A program made the translations under genes and the position numbers. From Branchiostoma floridae (taxonomy: Eukaryota; Chordata; Leptocardii; Amphioxiformes; Branchiostomatidae): DNA of 34,906 bases. The DNA lies in assembly GCF_000003815.2 (NCBI RefSeq), contig NC_049983.1:21638506-21673411 (forward strand). The letters run 5' to 3'. A model generated the notes under the pieces. That model was not told the origin of the DNA. It saw only the letters and a list, made by a program, of their open reading frames with translations, and did no database searches. Below are positions 34,601 through 34,906 of the stretch, piece by piece (position 1 is the first letter of the stretch; each line of letters opens with the position of its first letter).

Positions 34601-34906
34601 TTTGCCACTTACAAAGGTAATTTTTATTCTTCATTTTGATGAATATATTTGAGACGCATGAAGGACTCTGACAGTCTTGATAAGAAATCTTTTTTTTTAA
34701 ATTCCAGTTGGAAGGACTGAGAGGCAAACTGAGCAGTGAACAGGCACAGAACATCGCACAGGACCTGAGAAACGCCACGGTGGACACGCCCGATCTCTAT
34801 GGCAACGACGTGAACATCTCGTACCAGCTTCTGTCCCGAGTGCTGGAGAGGGAAGCGCAGGAGGGCGGTCTGAACCTGACAGCCACACAGGACCAGGACT
34901 CAACAA
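1004..34906 (+). CDS. CELSR: CELSR/Flamingo adhesion GPCR, partial gene (15 visible exons, one lost in a gap)
   Basis: This is the span of a multi-exon gene for the seven-pass cadherin CELSR (Flamingo). The family acts at the plasma membrane in homophilic adhesion and planar cell polarity, with Frizzled and Van Gogh proteins. Exons are 1004-1642, 6463-6688, 7076-7280, 20921-20977, 23807-23916, 24300-24589, 25088-25257, 25781-25930, 26156-26278, 30303-30468, 30903-31024, [gap], 33417-33600, 33931-34032, 34271-34365 and 34708 to beyond the end. The first eleven join into 752 full codons without a stop; the last four join in frame into 193. The domain order, three EGFs, LamG, EGF, LamG, two EGFs, laminin EGF, HRM and GAIN, is diagnostic of CELSR. 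The cadherin repeats (5' side) and the GPS and 7TM region (3' side) are outside the window. Orthology is certain at family level; I did not determine a paralog number. Confidence 0.96.
1700..1930 (+). repeat. Dispersed repeat, family D, copy 1
   Basis: It starts CTTGTTGGGACGGAAAA and contains CCCCATCTGT, CCCAAAAAT and later CATGGGCTCCCAAACAATGG followed by CAGAAAAAAAT. Related copies occur at 21041-21140 (plus) and 13150-13347 (minus). Confidence 0.6.
3464..3865. repeat. Tandem duplication, unit 197 bp
   Basis: ACGTAAAATGGGGGTCCTGT starts copies at 3464 and 3661. Both continue through AAATTTACAAGTTGTTCCT and ACCTGTGTGCCA. The first copy has gained a (CAAA)n stretch near 3612-3631. Confidence 0.9.
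4595..4930. promoter_or_regulatory. Candidate enhancer with RFX X-box and forkhead motif
   Basis: A patch of intron 1 with more CpG and higher complexity than its surroundings. It contains GTTGCCATGGCAAC at 4740-4753, a perfect 14-bp palindrome identical to the ideal RFX X-box. TGTAAACA, a forkhead site, lies at 4715-4722, 17 bases upstream. CTTATC (GATA-type) and an inverted CCAAT (ATTGG) are also present. RFX and FOXJ1 factors drive ciliary gene programmes, and CELSR proteins orient cilia, so a link is plausible. Regulatory function is inferred from motifs only. Confidence 0.45.
4740..4753. promoter_or_regulatory. Perfect palindromic X-box (RFX site)
   Basis: GTTGCCATGGCAAC reads the same on both strands and has both RFX half-sites without a mismatch. 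Whether it is bound is unknown. Confidence 0.55.
5620..5890. promoter_or_regulatory. CpG-richer intronic patch, possible regulatory element
   Basis: It contains GCATGGCGGA (YY1-like) at 5634-5643, a CpG-rich stretch around 5690-5770, and ATAATTAATGAG, a homeodomain-type TAAT core. There is no coding potential that I recognise. Function is uncertain. Confidence 0.25.
6463..6688 (+). CDS. CELSR: CELSR exon 2: end of EGF2, EGF3, start of laminin G 1
   Basis: The acceptor is AAATCAG before 6463 and the donor is GTACGT at 6689. With the G carried from exon 1 it reads GDNCEINAREGRC, closing EGF2. EGF3 follows, with YVCKNGGVCTNLLVGGFRCN as its core, close to the equivalent vertebrate CELSR segment. 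The stretch VSTRSFPPRSFLTF opens the first laminin G domain, and the exon ends inside LQQRFRMQLSLT. Entry is phase 1 and exit phase 2; both neighbours match. Confidence 0.95.
6689..7075 (+). other. Intron 2
   Basis: A 387-bp phase 2 intron with donor GTACGT and acceptor GAACAG. No further feature seen. Confidence 0.85.
7076..7280 (+). CDS. CELSR: CELSR exon 3: core of laminin G 1
   Basis: The acceptor is GAACAG before 7076 and the donor is GTAAGA at 7281. The exon encodes beta strands of laminin G domain 1: FASQNRNALLLYNGRYNVKH, DYLALEIVDGQIKFSFSTGQ and GGVNDGQWHTVTINYMNK. The motif pattern LLYNGR, LALEIVDG and DGQWHTV is typical of LamG folds and matches CELSR closely. The exon ends in phase 0, before the longest intron of the window (13.6 kb). 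Confidence 0.95.
8036..8309. repeat. Tandem duplication, unit 137 bp
   Basis: Two copies begin ACTGGGATAG at 8036 and 8173. They share AAAAGTTTGATGTTTT, AAAAAGTAGTTTGTTTAT and GTTTTGATCAATAGAACAAA. Confidence 0.92.
10800..11000. mobile_element. MITE, family C, copy 1 (201 bp)
   Basis: Inverted ends GAGGGTCTGCATG and CATGCAGACCCTC match exactly over 13 bp. ACTAAA flanks both sides (10794-10799 and 11001-11006), a 6-bp target duplication. Inside, variants of TACGTAATACGTAG recur about five times. No coding sequence. A decayed copy in the opposite orientation lies at 29340-29534. Confidence 0.85.
11600..11780. promoter_or_regulatory. GC-rich intronic patch with two YY1-like sites
   Basis: AACATGGCGGCC (11625-11636) is followed directly by AAAATGGCGTC (11637-11647) and a GC-rich stretch, in strongly AT-rich surroundings. 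Adjacent YY1-type motifs are common at promoters of housekeeping genes; no downstream exon was found. Low confidence. Confidence 0.25.
12131..12300. mobile_element. TA-flanked MITE, family B
   Basis: A 170-bp segment with perfect 11-bp inverted ends TAGCTACTGTA and TACAGTAGCTA, the outer TA fitting a TA target duplication. The interior is AT-rich and noncoding. It resembles family A in style (ends with CTGTA and TACAG) but differs in sequence. Confidence 0.75.
13150..13347 (-). repeat. Dispersed repeat, family D, copy 2 (reverse)
   Basis: Read on the minus strand it runs CTTGTTGAGACGGAAAATAA, CCCCATCTGTCC, AATGACATCAAAC and CATGGGCTCCAAAACAATGA, then GCAGAAAAAAATCTAAG, parallel to the 1.7-kb copy. 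Confidence 0.6.
13812..13970. repeat. Foldback repeat, family E, copy 1
   Basis: ACATCCAGGTAATAAGATA leads into a 22-bp tandem pair GCCAACTAGCACTTACT. An inverted pair follows: GCAACTGGGAATGATTTTGG against CCAAAATCATATCCAGTTGC, which could form a hairpin. Parts recur at 24806-24915. Confidence 0.65.
14235..15269. mobile_element. Non-autonomous hAT-like DNA transposon, complete
   Basis: This 1035-bp element has both ends intact. The left end TAGTGGTGCGTACCG is matched exactly by the inverted right end CGGTACGCACCACTA. It is flanked by a perfect 8-bp target duplication TTCAGGGG (14227-14234 and 15270-15277), the hAT superfamily hallmark. Both subterminal zones are packed with CCGGTT / AACCGG repeats (for example at 14261, 14293, 14318, 15165, 15181 and 15204), likely transposase-binding sites. 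No transposase frame is present, so it moves only in trans. The perfect target duplication suggests fairly recent insertion. Confidence 0.9.
16289..16615. repeat. Direct repeats of 55-56 bp flanking MITE family A copy 1
   Basis: GTTTCAGGGTATCC to GGATCTGTGTCAGAT occurs at 16289-16344 and again at 16561-16615, with few differences, on the two sides of the MITE. It is far longer than the TA target duplication. Confidence 0.85.
16351..16558. mobile_element. TA-flanked MITE, family A, copy 1
   Basis: The ends are CTGTAAATGCA and TGCA(T/G)TTACAG-type inverted repeats, each bordered by TA (16349-16350 and 16559-16560), as in Tc1/mariner-type elements. The interior alternates GCGGTGGTTTTAAGTTCGC-like blocks. 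About 208 bp, no coding capacity. A second copy in opposite orientation lies at 22989-23179. A 55-56 bp direct repeat flanks this copy. Confidence 0.85.
16926..16971. repeat. Minisatellite, 14-bp unit, three copies
   Basis: TATTCCATCTCTTC is repeated three times without a mismatch and followed by TATT. Confidence 0.95.
17832..17940. repeat. Tandem duplication, unit 60 bp
   Basis: TGGATTCATCCTAAGACCCC at 17832 is repeated, diverged, at 17892 (TGGATTTGTTCTAGGACCCC). Both copies end in GATGA. Confidence 0.7.
19206..19225. repeat. Microsatellite (AGTTC)4
   Basis: Four exact AGTTC units. Confidence 0.95.
20389..20610. repeat. Array of short palindromes (AGAACTGAGGTTCT), six copies plus a partial
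   Basis: Cores lie at 20398, 20425, 20452, 20491, 20521 and 20561, with a truncated one at 20601. Each is AGAAC, four bases, GTTCT (the sixth starts AGACC), usually preceded by GAACATT and followed by CTAT. Spacings are 27, 27, 39, 30, 40 and 40 bases. Confidence 0.85.
20921..20977 (+). CDS. CELSR: CELSR exon 4: 57-nt symmetric exon in laminin G 1
   Basis: This is a small exon of 19 codons with a good pyrimidine tract (TTTCTTTCTCTATTTTGCAG) and donor GTAGGC. Both ends are phase 0. It translates to PCSADEPCSNIPYGPSDRK. It fills exactly the position of the variable loop that in vertebrate CELSR lies between the YYNK and VVTVDDCD segments and also ends in GPS plus basic residues. Placement between exons 3 and 5 is therefore supported by frame, splice sites and homologous position, although the exon is short and its loop poorly conserved. 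It carries two cysteines, which I do not recall in the vertebrate loop. Confidence 0.85.
21041..21140 (+). repeat. Dispersed repeat, family D, copy 3 (short)
   Basis: CTTGTTGGGACAGAAAATAG, CATCCCAAAAATGACATGAA and GCTCCCAAACAATGAG follow the same order as in the other two copies. Confidence 0.6.
21300..21620. repeat. Tandem duplication, unit about 187 bp
   Basis: GGTCAAACTGTGGTCTGGGC occurs in copies starting at 21300 and 21487. The copies continue in parallel through TTCTTGAGATAC, GACAGGAATT and AACTCAAG. Confidence 0.88.
21727..21826. other. Assembly gap of 100 N within intron 4
   Basis: Exactly 100 N. Flanking exons 4 and 5 are contiguous in the expected protein, so the gap is probably only intronic repeat sequence. 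Confidence 0.9.
22989..23179. mobile_element. TA-flanked MITE, family A, copy 2 (inverted relative to copy 1)
   Basis: 191 bp with CTGTAAATGCAG at the left and GCATTTACAG at the right, bordered by TA on both sides. The interior is the reverse complement of the 16.4-kb copy (blocks around CCATGGCAGTAAGAGACTAC and AACTTAAATGCATTTACAG). No transposase. Confidence 0.85.
23369..23570. repeat. Degenerate minisatellite based on TACAGATACAG
   Basis: Units of about 50-70 bases share GAAGGG, a TATACC/CATA stretch, CAGATACAGA and CTGGTATGTTACA. Examples start near 23369 and 23493, with further partial units to about 23570. Confidence 0.6.
23807..23916 (+). CDS. CELSR: CELSR exon 5: laminin G 1 continued
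   Basis: The acceptor is TTGTCCAG before 23807 and the donor is GTGAGT at 23917. The exon encodes VATVSIDDCDTAIAVKYGSV followed by IGNYSCAAQGVQLSGKK. The segments VSIDDCD and IGNYSCAAQG are CELSR signatures. It enters in phase 0 and leaves in phase 2. An imperfect CATT/TTCA microsatellite starts almost directly after the donor. Confidence 0.95.
23917..24299 (+). other. Intron 5
   Basis: A 383-bp phase 2 intron. Its first 100 bases are an imperfect CATT/TTCA microsatellite. Donor GTGAGT, acceptor TTTTTGTAG. Confidence 0.85.
23921..24016. repeat. Imperfect CATT/TTCA microsatellite
   Basis: Repeats of CATT with CCATT, CTCATT and CTATC variants start a few bases after the exon 5 donor. Confidence 0.9.
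24300..24589 (+). CDS. CELSR: CELSR exon 6: end of laminin G 1 and EGF4
   Basis: The acceptor is TTTTTGTAG before 24300 and the donor is GTAAGC at 24590. The exon begins SLDLTGPMIMGGLPSLEEQF and completes LamG1 with the typical YVGCIKDFYIDNKFVDLASY and a closing NNGTTAGC. EGF4 follows: QQFCTSNPCRNGGTCENDWD to YGGPTCNR. Its third to fifth cysteines fit the aspartate/asparagine beta-hydroxylation consensus C-x-[DN]-x4-[FY]-x-C-x-C, as CENDWDRFYCSC. NGT is a possible N-glycosylation site. A long reading frame on the opposite strand here is only a shadow of this GC-rich exon. Confidence 0.96.
24590..25087 (+). other. Intron 6
   Basis: A 498-bp phase 1 intron carrying a dispersed repeat copy (about 24806-24915) shared with 13.8 kb. 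Confidence 0.8.
24806..24915. repeat. Dispersed repeat, family E, copy 2
   Basis: It shares ACATCCAGGTAAGAAGATAC and CCAAAATCATATCCAGTTGC with TTGAGTAA in the same order as the 13.8-kb copy, but lacks the left hairpin arm. Confidence 0.6.
25088..25257 (+). CDS. CELSR: CELSR exon 7: start of laminin G 2
   Basis: The acceptor is GTACAACAG before 25088 and the donor is GTCAGG at 25258, a usable but not ideal donor. The exon encodes the first strands of the second laminin G domain: MRAPKRYSGNSVMDYSVSNL, VISLPWYNGLMFRTRQANGL and MMRINIGDFNVINLE. The PWYNGLMFRTR motif matches the PWYLGLMFRTR region of vertebrate CELSR. It enters in phase 1 and leaves in phase 0. Confidence 0.93.
25258..25780 (+). 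other. Intron 7
   Basis: A 523-bp phase 0 intron. It contains a C-run, CA-repeat and A-run cluster at 25342-25370; otherwise AT-rich without defined features. Confidence 0.85.
25342..25370. repeat. Compound microsatellite C11-(AC)4-A10
   Basis: A run of eleven C, then ACACACAC, then ten A. Confidence 0.95.
25781..25930 (+). CDS. CELSR: CELSR exon 8: middle of laminin G 2
   Basis: The acceptor is TTTGTCCATTAG before 25781 and the donor is GTAGGA at 25931. Fifty codons, phase 0 at both ends. The exon encodes LVNGFLQYRFTLETITMTNR, RVNDGDWHAVEVRWTDSGEL and VVDLDYGGSV. VNDGDWHAVEVRW is the conserved LamG strand motif. The segment is shorter and simpler than the matching vertebrate stretch, which has extra linker residues. 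Confidence 0.92.
26156..26278 (+). CDS. CELSR: CELSR exon 9: laminin G 2 continued
   Basis: The acceptor is TTTTTTCCTAG before 26156 and the donor is GTGAGC at 26279. Forty-one codons, phase 0 at both ends. It encodes NSTTIADWISQLRIRKVNVG, GLKQGAGNNIVV and ENGFRGCIQ. The FRGCIQ motif is the usual LamG end motif (vertebrate CELSR FRGCMQ). NST is a possible N-glycosylation site. The next exon follows after a 4.0-kb intron. Confidence 0.93.
27174..27209. repeat. C10 run followed by CA microsatellite
   Basis: Ten C followed by CA repeats with one CAGA interruption. Confidence 0.95.
27780..28375. repeat. Satellite-like tandem array, three copies plus a partial
   Basis: Copies start TTTGTCCGTCC or close variants at 27799, 28001 and 28184. 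Each contains GTATTTTGGTAATGTT, GCAGCAAGAGTCAAAGGCA, GAGCAAATTT and TGGAGACAGCCCTGGTTCTG. A shortened fourth copy (CCTGGAGACTGCTCTGCTTC) follows a run of 15 G. Confidence 0.88.
28324..28338. repeat. G15 homopolymer
   Basis: Fifteen G in a row inside the satellite array; the length is likely unreliable. Confidence 0.95.
28440..28690. promoter_or_regulatory. CpG-richer intronic patch with a palindromic YY1-like site
   Basis: ATGGCGGCCAT at 28468-28478 gives two overlapping YY1-like motifs on opposite strands. Downstream to 28690 the sequence is CpG-rich (for example GTTACGCTCGACACCGCGTC). No recognisable exon. It could be an enhancer or alternative promoter; this is inference. Confidence 0.25.
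29278..29596. repeat. Direct repeats of about 60 bp flanking MITE family C copy 2
   Basis: A block with GTTTTTGCACCCTCCCT and TAATACT(A/G)CAG(A/G)AAT occurs at 29278-29339 and at 29541-29596, directly outside the MITE. Confidence 0.75.
29340..29534. mobile_element. MITE, family C, copy 2 (decayed, inverted)
   Basis: It begins GAGGGTCTGCATGGGGGG like the reverse strand of the 10.8-kb copy. Further blocks (GAAGAACC, TTACGCTA, ATCAAG, AAAAGCTGCCTA) follow in the same order. The other end has decayed to GTAGATTCTC where GCAGACCCTC is expected, mainly C-to-T changes. It lies between two imperfect direct repeats (29278-29339 and 29541-29596). Confidence 0.75.
30303..30468 (+). CDS. CELSR: CELSR exon 10: end of laminin G 2 and EGF5
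   Basis: The acceptor is ATACCTTCCAG before 30303 and the donor is GTCAGG at 30469. It starts GVTLGGARDQLDPNTATSHN, the LamG2 tail, and closes the domain at VEDNCVVDD. EGF5 starts LCDSSPCPANSFC; CNDEWESYSCQC fits the Asp/Asn beta-hydroxylation consensus and resembles the equivalent vertebrate EGF. Entry is phase 0 and exit phase 1. Confidence 0.95.
30469..30902 (+). other. Intron 10
   Basis: A 434-bp phase 1 intron. About 160 bases of it look like the 3' part of a SINE (about 30560-30722). Confidence 0.8.
30560..30722 (+). mobile_element. SINE fragment, 3' part
   Basis: CTTCCCTCACTCC, GTGTAAAGTGGGTACCTGAC and later CAGTGGATAACAACCCACTG with CCCCTATGGCTATAAA resemble the 3' half of tRNA-derived SINEs that I associate with amphioxus. 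No 5' tRNA part is present here. Family name not verified. Confidence 0.55.
30903..31024 (+). CDS. CELSR: CELSR exon 11: end of EGF5 and most of EGF6
   Basis: The acceptor is CCATCCCCACAG before 30903 and the donor is GTCAGT at 31025. With the G from exon 10 it reads GYVGRGCVSACELNPCEHGS and then TCVAMPSASHGYSCECTDLY plus Q. EGF6 is not closed: the last cysteine and the segment leading into the laminin-type EGF must come from another exon. That exon is not in the visible sequence and most likely sits in the gap near 32.8 kb. Confidence 0.94.
31025..33416 (+). other. Intron region with the hidden exon
   Basis: The region is split by the 100-N gap. Up to the gap I see AT-rich sequence with one strong pyrimidine tract and AG at 32148. 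After the gap the sequence opens with a donor (GTAAGA at 32839). 32845-33416 ends in the acceptor of exon 12 and shows no other feature. Confidence 0.75.
32739..32838. other. Assembly gap of 100 N, inferred to contain a missing CELSR exon
   Basis: Exactly 100 N, which usually marks a gap of unknown real size. The sequence resumes with GTAAGAGATCAG, a strong splice donor at its very first base. Exon 11 (phase 0 end) and exon 12 (phase 0 start) leave out the part of CELSR that closes EGF6 and starts the laminin-type EGF region, about 48-50 residues in vertebrates. I found no such exon in 31025-32738 or 32839-33416. The gap therefore probably hides an exon of about 140-160 nt, phase 0 at both ends, on the plus strand. 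Confidence 0.85.
33417..33600 (+). CDS. CELSR: CELSR exon 12: laminin-type EGF
   Basis: The acceptor is CCCCCTGCTTTAG before 33417 and the donor is GTAACA at 33601. It encodes EHHYQPKDSEVCYPCDCYME, then GSNSMDCDQETGQCSCGNGV and IGRRCDSCHNPFAEVTGRSC plus E. The pattern CDC, GQCSC, GVIGRRCDSC and NPFAEVT is the CELSR laminin EGF-like domain, conserved almost word for word in vertebrates. Entry is phase 0 and exit phase 1. Confidence 0.96.
33931..34032 (+). CDS. CELSR: CELSR exon 13: first half of the hormone-receptor motif
   Basis: The acceptor is ACTTTTTTCAG before 33931 and the donor is GTAGGG at 34033. It encodes VIYDGCPKSYAEGKWWPQTR followed by FGLTSREECPSGAS. This is the first half of the HRM/HormR domain of adhesion GPCRs, with the WWPQT motif and the first two of its cysteines. 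Entry and exit are phase 1. Confidence 0.96.
34271..34365 (+). CDS. CELSR: CELSR exon 14: second half of the hormone-receptor motif
   Basis: The acceptor is the pyrimidine-rich CCCCCTCCCACCCCAG before 34271; the donor is GTAAGT at 34366. With the carried G it encodes GIAERQCSEETGWLPPNMFN, then CTSRNFIPLKTA. GWLPP and FNCT are conserved HRM residues and NCT is a likely N-glycosylation site. The last residues lead into the GAIN domain. Exit is phase 0. Confidence 0.95.
34412..34560 (+). mobile_element. tRNA-derived SINE, 5' part
   Basis: It contains an A box TGGCGCAACAG (34423-34433) and a B box GGTTCGATACT (34465-34475), the internal Pol III promoter of a tRNA, 41 bases apart. CCTTGGGAAAGGCATTTAACAC follows, the core motif typical of many deuterostome SINEs. 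It is not a functional tRNA: the stems do not pair and it runs into SINE core sequence. Confidence 0.7.
34708..34906 (+). CDS. CELSR: CELSR exon 15: start of the GAIN domain, cut by the window end
   Basis: The acceptor is a T-rich tract ending AATTCCAG before 34708. The exon is open to the window end (66 codons plus one base). It encodes LEGLRGKLSSEQAQNIAQDL, then LYGNDVNISYQLLSRVLERE and GGLNLTATQDQDST. The phrases FGNDV/LYGNDV, YQLL and NLTATQD mark the N-terminal helical part of the CELSR GAIN domain. NAT, NIS and NLT are possible N-glycosylation sites. The autoproteolysis site (GPS) and the seven-pass segment lie further 3'. Confidence 0.95.
   Translation, partial: MEGLRGKLSSEQAQNIAQDLRNATVDTPDLYGNDVNISYQLLSRVLEREAQEGGLNLTATQDQDST

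Overview
The window is animal nuclear DNA: short, GC-rich coding exons with canonical GT/AG borders sit in long AT-rich introns full of small transposon remnants. The exons form one plus-strand gene, an ortholog of CELSR / Flamingo / Starry night (cadherin EGF LAG seven-pass receptor, an adhesion GPCR of planar cell polarity). The organism is probably an amphioxus (Branchiostoma). The basis is exon similarity to chordate CELSR, GC-rich exons in AT-rich introns, and repeat types I associate with amphioxus (TA-flanked MITEs, a tRNA-derived SINE). This is inference; no search was possible.

Layout: 1-1003 is intron. Fifteen exons from 1004 to the window end carry about 2.84 kb of coding sequence with compatible phases throughout, apart from one assembly gap. 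In order they encode the linker after the last cadherin repeat, EGF1, EGF2, EGF3, laminin G 1, EGF4, laminin G 2, EGF5, EGF6, a laminin-type EGF, the hormone-receptor motif (HRM), and the start of the GAIN domain. The cadherin repeats lie upstream, and the GPS, seven-pass region and tail lie downstream. One exon of about 140-160 nt, carrying the end of EGF6 and the start of the laminin-type EGF region, is missing. It almost certainly lies in the 100-N gap at 32739-32838, because a GTAAGA donor begins at the first base after the gap.

The introns (4.8 kb, 13.6 kb, 2.8 kb, 4.0 kb and smaller) hold: a complete non-autonomous hAT-like element with a perfect 8-bp target duplication (14235-15269); two TA-flanked MITEs of one family in opposite orientation (16351-16558 and 22989-23179); a third TA-flanked MITE (12131-12300); a 201-bp MITE family with two copies (10800-11000 and 29340-29534); SINE pieces near 30.6 kb and 34.4 kb; an array of short palindromes (20389-20610); several tandem duplications; and microsatellites. 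A few CpG-richer patches look like regulatory candidates. The clearest has a perfect 14-bp RFX X-box palindrome (4740-4753) beside a forkhead motif.

I see no second protein-coding gene, no functional tRNA or rRNA gene, and no microbial features. Nothing here amounts to a new multi-gene system. The most useful leads are the missing exon, the RFX/FOX patch, the hAT element, the long direct repeats flanking two unrelated MITEs, and the palindrome array.
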